A DNA stretch of 47,166 bases from CAYVMP01 sp964452635 (GTDB taxonomy: Bacteria > Patescibacteriota > Minisyncoccia > Phycocordibacterales > DATDWN01), in NCBI GenBank assembly GCA_964452635.1, contig CAYVMP010000003.1, positions 1 to 47,166 on the forward strand. Reading direction: 5' to 3'. The notes below the pieces were generated by a model. The model was not told the origin of the DNA. It made no database searches and saw only the letters and a program-made list of their open reading frames with translations. This document shows positions 32,872-40,770 of this stretch, piece by piece (the first letter of the stretch is position 1; each line of letters starts with the position of its first letter). The translations under genes and the position numbers were made by a program.

Positions 32872-33552
32872 ATGCTTCTTCGATTTTTTTTTAGTTTATA
32901 TGTTTTTACATCTTTTAGTGTTTTTGCTCAAAGATTAAGCGAAAAACCAATCGATGTTCCCTACACAGTGGATCAGATACATGCGTTTTGGGACACAAAT
33001 CTCAACCATATTATCATGGAACAAATTATGGCTGGGAAATACCCCATCCCAGAAATCCAAAAAAGATCATCGGAAATGAATCGCTTTATAGCGAACACAT
33101 ATCCTAAAGGAATCGCAATCCATCCATCGTGGATGTACAACAAACATTCGAAGAGTGTATTCGCAGGTAACACTGTGATAGACGGTCAAGCATCAATCTC
33201 TATATTTGTACCGTCATTTATGGATGAATACCCATCCTACGCAAAAGCTCTTGATGGAAAAAGAATGTTTGAGGTGCTTGTTGTGTGTATGTTCCTGCAC
33301 GAGCAAGAACACCTGCAAAAAAACTCTTTACCGAAAGATATCGAAGAATTGGTAGTAAATGAGGCTGATACGTGGGCAAAAACTTGCCAAACGGTTCTAG
33401 CTGAGTTCGTAAAGCGTGGGTATCCACTTGATTTGAGTAGTCGATACTACTGGAACGATTGGGTTATTTGTGGGAAACAAAATGGAGAATGTTGGAAAAA
33501 CAAAATACGAAAAGCCTACAACCCTGTGGCTTACCGACGTTTTAAGAAATAA
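32872..33552 (+). CDS. Secreted zincin-like metallopeptidase
   Basis: 226 aa. Signal peptide (LLRFFFSLYVFTSFSVFAQ). The zinc motif HEQEH (His143-Glu144-x-x-His147, in CMFLHEQEHLQK) is followed by a candidate third ligand Glu164 in VVNEADTW, i.e. a gluzincin-like layout. The C-terminus has Cys pairs (WVICGKQNGECW). I do not recognise a named family. It has SD AGGAG and a preceding mini-ORF. Strong terminator at 33573. Possibly a small exported protease acting on partner cells (inference). Confidence 0.7.
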   Translation: MLLRFFFSLYVFTSFSVFAQRLSEKPIDVPYTVDQIHAFWDTNLNHIIMEQIMAGKYPIPEIQKRSSEMNRFIANTYPKGIAIHPSWMYNKHSKSVFAGNTVIDGQASISIFVPSFMDEYPSYAKALDGKRMFEVLVVCMFLHEQEHLQKNSLPKDIEELVVNEADTWAKTCQTVLAEFVKRGYPLDLSSRYYWNDWVICGKQNGECWKNKIRKAYNPVAYRRFKK

Positions 33553-33572
33553 TAAAGGAATGAACTAGTCAC

Positions 33573-33616
33573 AACGTCCAACGGATTCGTCCGTCTGGAC
33601 GTTTTCATTTTTTTAT
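33573..33616 (+). terminator. Strong terminator of the zincin gene
   Basis: AACGTCCA-ACGGA-ttcg-TCCGT-c-TGGACGTT, about 13 bp with UUCG tetraloop, followed by TTCATTTTTTT. Confidence 0.95.
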
Positions 33617-33738
33617 AAATACAATTATTTTTCAAATTTATAAACGGTACCTGACACCGATTCCACAAGATCTCGAAACTTACAGTTTCTGTACCGAGTA
33701 TTAAAAAATTGGATTTAATTTTATATAAAAAGAAACCG

Positions 33739-33838
33739 NNNNNNNNNNNNNNNNNNNNNNNNNNNNNNNNNNNNNNNNNNNNNNNNNNNNNNNNNNNNNN
33801 NNNNNNNNNNNNNNNNNNNNNNNNNNNNNNNNNNNNNN
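33739..33838. other. Assembly gap (100 N)
   Basis: Exactly 100 undetermined bases, the conventional size for a scaffold gap of unknown length. The 33617-33738 and 33839-33878 flanks hold no recognisable gene. Confidence 0.99.
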
Positions 33839-33878
33839 CGAGTGGTCTCTTGCGGACGGAAGGTTGAGCTATCAGTGT

Positions 33879-34220
33879 CTATCGCCGGGATTTGATGTCT
33901 CCTGACATGGTACTGACATTCCCACCGATTGAACCTTCGCAATCAACATCTCCTGACATTGTTTGCACAGATCCTTTGATGTTGCCACCAACACTTACAT
34001 CGCCAGATTGTGCTTTAATACTACCTGCGTCGCCAGTGACGGAAACTTTTTCACAGGCGTCAACCTCAATTCTATCTACATTTCCGTTCACGGTAATACT
34101 GATGGTTTTCGCATCAGGAGTGACATCCTGACCATCAACTATCACCCTGTTATTGCGGACTGAGATATTACTACCACTGGTGGTGATGGTAACACCATTG
34201 ATTATTATTGTACTTGGCAT
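33879..34220 (-). CDS. Small beta-repeat protein (SGDV repeats), 113 aa
   Basis: Repeats of about 10 residues (SVTGDAGSIKAQSGDVSVGGNIKGSVQTMSGDVDCEG...VSTMSGDI) suggest a short beta-solenoid like the adhesin-type or bactofilin-like head sequences seen in phage and proteobacterial accessory proteins. N-terminus: MPSTIIINGVTITTSGSN. SD AAAGGAG lies about 7 nt before ATG. It lies 12 bp after the lipoprotein gene and is co-oriented. Confidence 0.6.
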   Translation of the reverse strand: MPSTIIINGVTITTSGSNISVRNNRVIVDGQDVTPDAKTISITVNGNVDRIEVDACEKVSVTGDAGSIKAQSGDVSVGGNIKGSVQTMSGDVDCEGSIGGNVSTMSGDIKSRR

Positions 34221-34232
34221 TACTGTTCTCCT

Positions 34233-34502
34233 TTAGTGCTCTTGAAAAATAACTGTTCCCTTCATTATCCCAAAATTGCTATCTTCTCGAAACATCAGTT
34301 TTTCTGGTTTTTCTCCGTCATGAGAAGGGCGAGTGAGGTACCACAAGGAATTTTCCTTCCATGTTGCGGTCACCAACTTTTCACCCTTCGGCAAATCGAT
34401 TGTCATCGTTCCGCCGTAGCTTTTCGCCATCTGGTTTGACGTGCATCCACTTAGTAACAAGAGGGTGACGACTAAAATCACAGCTATACTGATTTTTGGC
34501 AT
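34233..34502 (-). CDS. Small lipoprotein, 89 aa
   Basis: Lipobox signal peptide MPKISIAVILVVTLLLLSGC (Cys20), then a short globular part (GGTMTIDLPKGEKLVTATWKENSLWYLTRP). First gene of a pair with the SGDV protein. Its natural promoter and SD lie on the far side of the IS30 element (35565-35606). The current SD-like GGGGAG at 34515-34510 is supplied by the IS terminal repeat. Function unknown. Confidence 0.7.
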   Translation of the reverse strand: MPKISIAVILVVTLLLLSGCTSNQMAKSYGGTMTIDLPKGEKLVTATWKENSLWYLTRPSHDGEKPEKLMFREDSNFGIMKGTVIFQEH

Positions 34503-34508
34503 TTTTCT

Positions 34509-35558
34509 TCTCCCCACCTTTAAATACGAACTTTGGATACAATTAATCCACATGAGCAACAAGAAAAAGCATTTGTCAGATGAAGAGAGGTTTTGTATTG
34601 AAAAGATGTGTCGGGCGGGTAAAACGCTCGCTGATATCGGAGTCACTCTGGGTAGAGGAAAATCAACAATCTGTGAGGAAGTGAATGTAAATGGAGGTAG
34701 GAAGAAATACACTGCAACCACAGCAATACGAAGAGCATACTGGAAGCAGTACAGAAAGAAACGAAACTGTAACAAGGTAGCAACTGACGGTCATCTGACA
34801 AAATTCGTAGAGAAAAAACTAGAAAGTGGGTGGTCACCAGAAGTGATATCAACCCGACTGGAAACACAGTCAGGACTTCCATATGCAAGCCCAAAGAGCA
34901 TACGGAAGTTCATCAGGAAAAGATCTGGACTCGAGAGATATCTCTTTTGGAACAGAAACAATCACAAAAGTGGCCACAAGAGAAAGAGTACTCTCTTTCT
35001 CTCTGACCCTGACCGCAAGTGGATTGAGACGAGACCCTCTGAAGCATTCTTTGCATACGGACACTGGGAGATGGACTTCATCGTCTCTAAACACAACTCG
35101 TGGGTACTCCTTGTCTGTGTTGAGAAGTATTCAAAGCTAATTCGGTTAGCACTACTTCCTAATCGAACCACCGAAGTAGTGCAGGATGCGCTTGTGCGCA
35201 TCCTTAGAGGATACACTGTAATTAGTATCACCACAGACAATGATATTGCCTTTCAGAAGTGGAAGGAGTTAGAAGATATACTTGGTACCTCCATCTACTT
35301 CTGTCAACCGTATCATTCGTGGGAAAAAGGGTTGGTCGAGAATTCAAATCGGTGGATACGGGAATTTGTACCAAAAAAGACCGACCTGAAGTCGATCTCT
35401 CTTGAGTTTGTTTCTGATATTGAAATGTATTTTAATCACAAACCGAAGGAGTGTTTGTGTGGGTATACAGCATATGAAGTGATGATACAAGAGGAGTGTG
35501 GTACGATGATTGAATCATTAGCAGTTAACTTTCCGGTTCGTATTGAGGGGTAGGGAGA
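34509..35558 (+). mobile_element. IS30-family insertion sequence (about 1050 bp)
   Basis: Imperfect terminal inverted repeats: TCTCCCCACC...AATACGAAC at 34509-34531 and its counterpart (reverse-complement TCTCCCTACC...AATACGAAC) at 35536-35558, about 19 of 23 positions identical. A single transposase fills the element; the right repeat overlaps its last codons. No clear target duplication is seen. It separates a promoter/SD from a lipoprotein gene. Confidence 0.8.
34552..35553 (+). CDS. IS30-family transposase
   Basis: 333 aa. N-terminal HTH (HLSDEERFCIEKMCRAGKTLADIGVTLGRGKSTI) and an integrase-like DDE core: first Asp in GHWEMDFIVSK (about 173), second in TTDNDIAF (about 229), Glu in YHSWEKGLVENSNRWIREFVPKKTDL (about 262). 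The family motif TxDNGxEF is modified to TTDNDIAF, but the acidic residues remain. ATG 34552 gives a family-typical N-terminus. Intact, so probably active. Confidence 0.92.
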   Translation: MSNKKKHLSDEERFCIEKMCRAGKTLADIGVTLGRGKSTICEEVNVNGGRKKYTATTAIRRAYWKQYRKKRNCNKVATDGHLTKFVEKKLESGWSPEVISTRLETQSGLPYASPKSIRKFIRKRSGLERYLFWNRNNHKSGHKRKSTLFLSDPDRKWIETRPSEAFFAYGHWEMDFIVSKHNSWVLLVCVEKYSKLIRLALLPNRTTEVVQDALVRILRGYTVISITTDNDIAFQKWKELEDILGTSIYFCQPYHSWEKGLVENSNRWIREFVPKKTDLKSISLEFVSDIEMYFNHKPKECLCGYTAYEVMIQEECGTMIESLAVNFPVRIEG

Positions 35559-35564
35559 GGTTTG

Positions 35565-35606
35565 CCTCCTACTTACAATAATAGCACGCGTATATTGCTA
35601 AGTCAA
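35565..35606 (-). promoter_or_regulatory. Orphaned promoter and SD displaced by IS30
   Basis: TTGACT (35606-35601), 17 bp, TATTAT (35583-35578), then AGGAGG (35570-35565), pointing into the IS right end. Removing the IS would place AGGAGG about 12 nt before the lipoprotein ATG. Confidence 0.7.
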
Positions 35607-35610
35607 GTCA

Positions 35611-35785
35611 GGCCCTACAGGATCTCTTCCTAACTTTTGATTCGTCGCCACTCATCAAAAGTTAGGACGGGGATTTTCGACACGAGCTACTGCTCACGTA
35701 AACCGAAAATCCCTTCGAGTCCTGACGAAAGTGCTCCCAGCACTTTCTTAGGGTCACGAAAAAATCCGCTTTCGCGGACTTTTTT
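35611..35785. repeat. tRNA-Ala-linked hairpin array
   Basis: In order toward the tRNA: a partial direct copy of the tRNA 3' end (CCCTACAGGA, 35613-35622); hairpin A, 13-bp perfect stem CCTAACTTTTGAT with 12-nt loop TCGTCGCCACTC (35629-35666); hairpin B, GGGATTTTCG/CGAAAATCCC (35670-35713); inverted T-arm TTCGAGTCCTG (35714-35724); hairpin C, GAAAGTGCT-ccc-AGCACTTTC (35727-35747); inverted acceptor AGGGTCAC (35750-35757); hairpin D, TCCGC-tttc-GCGGA between A6 and T6 (35759-35785), the likely tRNA terminator on the minus strand. Confidence 0.85.
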
Positions 35786-35788
35786 CTG

Positions 35789-35861
35789 TGGACCCTACAG
35801 GACTCGAACCTGCCACCCCATCATTGCAAATGATGTGCTCTACCAGATGAGCTAAGGGCCC
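35789..35861 (-). tRNA. tRNA-Ala (anticodon TGC)
   Basis: 73 nt. Acceptor GGGCCCT/AGGGTCC, D arm GCTC..GAGC, anticodon arm CATCA-TTTGCAA-TGATG, T arm GCAGG-TTCGAGT-CCTGT, discriminator A, no encoded CCA. All four stems form (one G-U in acceptor and one in T stem). Confidence 0.96.
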
Positions 35862-35930
35862 AATATTGTTTGTAAAATATGAACTAAATATCGTCTGTAC
35901 AATCAAAACAACCGACACCACTATTTTACA

Positions 35931-36923
35931 TTATTTGTGATTGAGTGCAAGTCGAAGTACGTGGTGTATGAACTCGGGCATTGTAACCCCTACCGCCTCA
36001 AATGACTTCGGCATAAGTGATGATGTCGTCATCCCCGGAAGCGAATTCACCTCGAGAAAATACATTCCTCGAGTTGGTGAGATGATGAAATCCGATCGTG
36101 AGTAGTGTGAGAGTTCGAGAAGTGAATGAATCTGTGCCGACTGACGTTCAATTTCCCTCTTCATATCAAGTGGAATGTGTGCGGGACAAATCTCTCGTGC
36201 TTCCTGTATGTACTTTGAATGGTAGTCAAAAAGTGGTGACTCTGGAGATGTAATGATTTCAATAATCGGTAGTGCGTAGACTTCCTGTCCACGAAAGTCA
36301 TCAACCACCGCACAGGTGACTTCCCGACCAGAAATGTATTCCTCGACGAGTGCACTGTCATACACAGCGAATATCGTCTCAAGAGCGACAGTGAGATCGG
36401 CGATGGAATCGACGAGATACAGTCCGAGTGATGACCCTCCGGATGTCGGTTTGACAATGAGTGGGTGTGGGAATGAAGAGAAAATGTTGCGTGCGACAGA
36501 CGAAATATTTTCTGTATTCCGAACCATGACCGATATGGGAGTTTTGATACCACCCGCACGTACACGCTCCTTCGTAAAATGTTTATTCATCGCCATCGCA
36601 GACGAAAATCTGTCTGAGCCTGTATATGGAACTCCATGATGTTCGAGTATTTCCTGCACACCACCATCCTCACCATACGCACCATGAAGTGCATTGAATA
36701 CCACATCAACGTGTTTGAGGATTCGATCTGGAGAACGAGGAACTCCGTGCATGTGCCACGCACCGTCACGTCCAATGAAAATATCTACTGGTTTATGTGT
36801 CTCGCGGAGATGCGACAGTACATGCTCACCACTTTTCAGTGAGATATCGTATTCAGGAGATGGACCTCCACGCAACACTCCAATGCGTACACTCGGTGAT
36901 AACTGGAATGGTATAGTGCTCAT
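35931..36923 (-). CDS. ddl: D-alanine--D-alanine ligase
   Basis: 330 aa. ATP-grasp enzyme: IGVLRGGPSPEYDISLKSG (N-terminal), FNALHGAYGEDGGVQEILE, PLIVKPTSGGSSLGL, LVEEYISGREVTCAVV, FLEVNSLPGMTTSSLMP. It makes the D-Ala-D-Ala dipeptide added by MurF, whose gene is 10 kb downstream. TATACT lies 7 bp before ATG (leaderless). Confidence 0.95.
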   Translation of the reverse strand: MSTIPFQLSPSVRIGVLRGGPSPEYDISLKSGEHVLSHLRETHKPVDIFIGRDGAWHMHGVPRSPDRILKHVDVVFNALHGAYGEDGGVQEILEHHGVPYTGSDRFSSAMAMNKHFTKERVRAGGIKTPISVMVRNTENISSVARNIFSSFPHPLIVKPTSGGSSLGLYLVDSIADLTVALETIFAVYDSALVEEYISGREVTCAVVDDFRGQEVYALPIIEIITSPESPLFDYHSKYIQEAREICPAHIPLDMKREIERQSAQIHSLLELSHYSRSDFIISPTRGMYFLEVNSLPGMTTSSLMPKSFEAVGVTMPEFIHHVLRLALNHK

Positions 36924-36988
36924 ATAGATAAGTATACAAGATATATAAAAATAAATATATTTACTCTGTGTATATTTCTAAACGCAAA

Positions 36989-37111
36989 AGCACATGCGGT
37001 CTGATGAGAAGTTGCATGTGCTCGATTGAAATCTGGTGGGCACACAATGGTGCCCGTGGGTGATTCCTGCAGGAATCGCTCGAATGAATTTCTCTGCGCA
37101 GAGAAATTCAT
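36989..37111. repeat. Cluster of four perfect palindromes between ddl and rel
   Basis: AGCACATGC/GCATGTGCT (36989-37022), GGGCAC/GTGCCC (37038-37055), the 16-bp palindrome GATTCCTGCAGGAATC (37062-37077) and a 28-bp perfect loopless palindrome centred on TGCGCA (37084-37111; arm ATGAATTTCTCTGC). No gene is seen in the 370-bp gap. CCTGCAGG recurs in the recR-upstream palindrome. Confidence 0.8.
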
Positions 37112-37294
37112 AAAACTAACTAAAGAACAATCCGTCACTGAAATAAAATCGTGTCTCGCATTCGAAACACGAGAGATAATTATACCAATAACAATATATA
37201 CATTCAATAGTATTACTGTGGATAACTTTCTACACAACATATTCATTTCAATATTTGAATTGTAAATACTGTATATATAAGTAGAATACATACT

Positions 37295-38839
37295 ATGAAC
37301 AATGTACAGGAAATATTGTCTCTCATGCAGAATCCCTCAGAAAAGGATGTGAATCTCATCACACGAGCATATACATTTGCTGAGAAAGCTCATGCCAATC
37401 AAAAAAGAAAAAGTGGAGAACCGTACTTCACCCACCTACTTGAAACTGCTAAAAACCTTGCTGAACTTGGTATGTCTGCAACTACCATCTCTGCGGGTCT
37501 TCTCCACGACAGTGTCGAAGATACACACATCACAGCCGAGGAAATCGAAAAGGAATTTGGTAAAGAAATCAGATTTATCGTTGATGGAGTGACGAAGCTT
37601 GGACAACTCAAATATCGAGGAACGACACGGCACTCCGAGAGTCTCCGGAAATTGTTTGTAGCAATGTCTCAGGATATCCGAGTACTCATCGTCAAACTCT
37701 GTGACCGCCTACACAATATGCGAACACTAGAGCACGTTCCGCAGGACAAACAACTCCGTATTGCAAAGGAAACACTCGAAATATACGCCCCTATCGCCTA
37801 TCGTCTCGGAATTCGAAAATTAAACCGTGAGTTAGAAGATACCGCCTTCAAATATGTCTATCCTCATGAATACGCCGAGGTTGAATCACTCATCAAACAG
37901 AGACATGGTGCTCAGATTGATTCGCTTGAGAAATTCCACCGGTCACTCAAAAAGGAACTTGCCAAGGAAAATGTAACAGACTTTCACACCGATTACCGCA
38001 TCAAGGGTCTCTACAGTCTGTATAAAAAACTAAAACGAAAGGATATGGATATTGAAAAAATTCATGACCTCGCAGCACTTCGAGTTGTCGTACCGACTAT
38101 ATCCGACTGTTATCGAGTACTTGGAATCATTCATAGCAATTGGCGACCACTCCCCGGACGTATCAAAGACTACATTGCATTCCCAAAGCCGAACGGGTAT
38201 CAAGCACTCCACACAACAGTATTCAATGGTGACGGTGGAATCGTTGAGGTTCAAATCAAGACAGATGATATGTACCGAGAATCAGAATACGGTATTACAT
38301 CTCACATCGGATACAAACAAAGTACAAACGAGAAAAAGAAAAAAGTATCTAATCCAACTCTACAGTGGGTCAAAGGTATTCTTCCCATCAATCGAAATTG
38401 GACTGACACACCGACACAAGAAAAAACACAACCTGCAGGAAGAAACCAAGCGGTTGATTTCAGTGACGTTCCGCGATGGGTTAAAGAACTTGTCGACTAC
38501 CAGAAAAATGTTGCTCACGATGATGTACTCGATGATATCAAAACAGATTTCTTTGAAGAGAGAATATTCGTCTTTACACCCAAAGGCGATGTAATTGACC
38601 TACCAGAAGGATCATCGGTGCTTGATTTTGCATACAGTATCCACTCGGATATAGGCAATACAACAAGTGGTGCAAAAGTAAATGGAAAATTCGTCGCCAT
38701 CTACACACAGCTACACAATGGCGATCGTGTTGAGATTGAAACTAAAAAAAGCGCAAAACCAAACAGAAAATGGCTCGACAACGTCAAAACTACTATGGCA
38801 AAGAAACACATTCGTATTGCACTCTCTCCTAAAAAATAA
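37295..38839 (+). CDS. rel: RelA/SpoT-family (p)ppGpp synthetase/hydrolase
   Basis: 514 aa, shorter than full RelA/SpoT (about 700+) because the C-terminal zinc-finger/ACT region is absent. HD hydrolase: YFTHLLETAKNL, LLHDSVEDT, KLCDRLHNM. Synthetase: YRIKGLYSLYKKL, HDLAALRVVV, GRIKDYIAFPKPNGYQALHTTVF, EVQIKTDDM. TGS: RIFVFTPKGDVIDLPEGSSVLDFAY. Probably bifunctional. TAGAAT lies 7 bp before ATG (leaderless). Confidence 0.95.
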   Translation: MNNVQEILSLMQNPSEKDVNLITRAYTFAEKAHANQKRKSGEPYFTHLLETAKNLAELGMSATTISAGLLHDSVEDTHITAEEIEKEFGKEIRFIVDGVTKLGQLKYRGTTRHSESLRKLFVAMSQDIRVLIVKLCDRLHNMRTLEHVPQDKQLRIAKETLEIYAPIAYRLGIRKLNRELEDTAFKYVYPHEYAEVESLIKQRHGAQIDSLEKFHRSLKKELAKENVTDFHTDYRIKGLYSLYKKLKRKDMDIEKIHDLAALRVVVPTISDCYRVLGIIHSNWRPLPGRIKDYIAFPKPNGYQALHTTVFNGDGGIVEVQIKTDDMYRESEYGITSHIGYKQSTNEKKKKVSNPTLQWVKGILPINRNWTDTPTQEKTQPAGRNQAVDFSDVPRWVKELVDYQKNVAHDDVLDDIKTDFFEERIFVFTPKGDVIDLPEGSSVLDFAYSIHSDIGNTTSGAKVNGKFVAIYTQLHNGDRVEIETKKSAKPNRKWLDNVKTTMAKKHIRIALSPKK

Positions 38840-38858
38840 GAGTCTGTTTAGAATCTAA

Positions 38859-39866
38859 CTAGATCGAAAAATTCTTAATCGAGTACATTTCGTCACTCAT
38901 ATTTTCCTCCTCTTTGATTTCGACAGGGCTTCGATCGTCTGTCATTACAGAGTCAGTTACCTCAGTAGGTGCAGAGAGAGTGTCTGCGGGAGTTGTGGGG
39001 GTCGTTGCTTCCCCTACCGCATGTGTAGTTCCATTCGTACGAGACTTGAGTAAATCAGAAATCATTCGCAAATCATCATCAGAGAAAAAGTCGATTGATA
39101 TTTTGCCGCCGTGCTCTCTTTTTTCGATGAGTACTCGAGTTCCAAGCGTCTCTGTCAATTTCTCTTCGAGCTCTTGCATCCCCGGATCAAGCATAAAGCT
39201 TTTATTGCGAACACGATCCTGTGCAGAGTGTCGAGCGAGCGTTTCTGCCTCACGAACAGAGAGTTTTTTGTAAACAATATCTTTAAACAGAGTCATCTGT
39301 TCCTCGGGACGAGTGTCGAGCATGAGAAGTGGACGAGTATGTCCTTCAAATATTTTTCCCTCTGAGAGTGCATCCTGAATTTCCTGAGGAAGAGCGAGAA
39401 GACGGATTGTATTTGAAACATATTCACGACTCTTCCCTACCTTTTTGCCGATTTCACCATGTTTGAAACCAAACTCCTTTGCGAGACGGTCAAACGCCTT
39501 TGCACGATCAACAGCATTCAAATCCTCACGCTGAATGTTTTCAATGATCGCGAGTTCGAGCTTCATGAGGTCGTTTTGTTCATCGCCAACCTTGATGAGC
39601 ACAGGCACCTGTGAGAGACCGGCAAGCTTTGATGCACGAAGACGTCTCTCTCCGGCAATGAGCTCGTATTCAACAATAAGACCTCCGTCCTCCTTGACCC
39701 GTTCCTTTCGAGTCACGACAAGCGCCTGCAACACACCATACTGACGTATCGAATCAGCCAAACTTTGGAGTTGAGCTTGGTCAAATTCCTTGCGGGGTTG
39801 AAATGGATTCGGATGAATTTTGTCTACATCAATCCAGAAAATAGAGTCATTGTAAAATTGAGCCAT
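38859..39866 (-). CDS. parB: Chromosome-partitioning protein ParB
   Basis: 335 aa. CTPase/ParB box NPFQPRKEFDQAQLQSLADSIRQYGVLQALVV and GERRLRASKLAG, HTH region FGFKHGEIGKKVGKSREYVSN, then an acidic, low-complexity C-terminus rather than a typical dimerisation domain. It loads at parS sites; no parA is adjacent. Convergent with rel (19-bp gap). Confidence 0.92.
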   Translation of the reverse strand: MAQFYNDSIFWIDVDKIHPNPFQPRKEFDQAQLQSLADSIRQYGVLQALVVTRKERVKEDGGLIVEYELIAGERRLRASKLAGLSQVPVLIKVGDEQNDLMKLELAIIENIQREDLNAVDRAKAFDRLAKEFGFKHGEIGKKVGKSREYVSNTIRLLALPQEIQDALSEGKIFEGHTRPLLMLDTRPEEQMTLFKDIVYKKLSVREAETLARHSAQDRVRNKSFMLDPGMQELEEKLTETLGTRVLIEKREHGGKISIDFFSDDDLRMISDLLKSRTNGTTHAVGEATTPTTPADTLSAPTEVTDSVMTDDRSPVEIKEEENMSDEMYSIKNFSI

Positions 39867-40012
39867 GGGTTATGTAATCATTATGAATTATGTACCAATA
39901 GTATCATAAAGGAATATTTTTAGTAAAATAGCACTGGGTGATTAGGTAAAAATTAACAAAAAATCTATGTGAGTATTTACTGTATGTGGAAAATTCTAGG
40001 GAGGTAAGAAAA

Positions 40013-40327
40013 GTGAACGACCAATTTGACGATTGTATCAACCGTCTCAAAAACGGTACACAACCACTGTGTCCTGAGATGAAAATCGTTGGCATAGAAA
40101 CGAGAGAAATTCATTCACATCTGAGTTGCGAAATTGAACATATTGACGGAGATCCTAGCGGTATCAATAATGTTCGTTTGAACCTTAATATTCACGCTAT
40201 TGAGGATGGAGAGCCAGACGACGGTATCACTGTGGACCTCACAGAAAATACTGTTCTCGAAAGAATGGCTTTTCTGTTTGCACATGATACCGTGCCGGTT
40301 GAGATACTAGTTCAAAAACCAACCTGA
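40013..40327 (+). CDS. Hypothetical protein, 104 aa (GTG start)
   Basis: Unrecognised. Small alpha/beta protein with an acidic middle (HIDGDPSGINNVRLNLNIHAIEDGEPDDGITVDL). GGGAGGT sits about 7 nt before GTG 40013, and TTAACA/TTTACT (17-bp spacer) upstream forms a promoter. The TGA stop is in the same frame as the next reading frame, which runs on to 40528. Confidence 0.55.
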   Translation: MNDQFDDCINRLKNGTQPLCPEMKIVGIETREIHSHLSCEIEHIDGDPSGINNVRLNLNIHAIEDGEPDDGITVDLTENTVLERMAFLFAHDTVPVEILVQKPT

Positions 40328-40384
40328 ATAAATTACCTAATTGCCCACGCGGTTGCAAGGAAATCGGGATATAAAATTCTTGTT

Positions 40385-40528
40385 ATGAATAGACGAAACC
40401 ACCAAGAAGTTGAATTTACTCTGTATCTGGCAAGAGGAAGATTCCTTGGTGTTGTGGTAAAACACGAACTTGTTGAAAAATACTTCGTGTTGAAACCGTT
40501 GGATGAAATTGACAACCTTCCTGTTTGA
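40385..40528 (+). CDS. Hypothetical 47-aa protein, in frame with the preceding gene
   Basis: From ATG 40385: MNRRNHQEVEFTLYLARG...KHELVEKYFVLKPLDEIDN. Coding character continues upstream in the same frame (INYLIAHAVARKSGYKILV) right up to the TGA at 40325, so the true start may be earlier, or this is the C-terminal part of a 171-aa protein interrupted by TGA. No good SD precedes ATG 40385. Confidence 0.45.
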   Translation: MNRRNHQEVEFTLYLARGRFLGVVVKHELVEKYFVLKPLDEIDNLPV

Positions 40529-40544
40529 ATTTGAATCGTTCGAG

Positions 40545-40580
40545 AGCCTACTAAATCGTGTATCGATCAGTGGGCTTTTT
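40545..40580 (+). terminator. Terminator after the 40013-40528 unit
   Basis: AGCCTACT/AGTGGGCT (one G-U), 16-nt loop, followed by TTTTTC. Confidence 0.8.
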
Positions 40581-40582
40581 CT

Positions 40583-40604
40583 TTTGTACCGGAGGGGAGA
40601 CTTG
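40583..40604 (+). repeat. Direct copy of the tRNA-Leu 3' end (attachment-site-like)
   Basis: 22 nt identical except one base to 41292-41313, the 3' end of tRNA-Leu plus 6 nt beyond it. The core CCGGAGGGGAGACTTG is exact. The two copies are in the same orientation and 709 bp apart, bracketing the 40771 gene, as in tRNA-integrated elements. Confidence 0.85.
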
Positions 40605-40683
40605 CTAGTGCAAAGCTTTAATTCTAAACTTTCTATATAGAACTCTTATTTCTGTACGATCCCTTTACAAAACCATAAAATTA

Positions 40684-40711
40684 TTGACAATAATATCGGT
40701 AGGTGTATATT
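40684..40711 (+). promoter_or_regulatory. Promoter of the 40771 gene
   Basis: TTGACA (40684-40689), 16 bp, TATATT (40706-40711). Confidence 0.6.
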
Positions 40712-40770
40712 GCAGTATGAAAAAAGTCCATCGTCAGGACTATAAAAAAGACTGATAGAAGGAGAAGGTT

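Noticed and set aside
34509..35558. Target-site duplication of the IS30 element
   Set aside because: Flanks (TCT on the left, GGT on the right) do not match. Either no duplication was retained or the exact ends are off by a few bases.
40325..40327. Reassignment of UGA (as in Gracilibacteria/SR1)
   Set aside because: Gly and Trp in core genes use normal codons, tRNA-Trp has CCA, and the core genes are uninterrupted without UGA sense codons.
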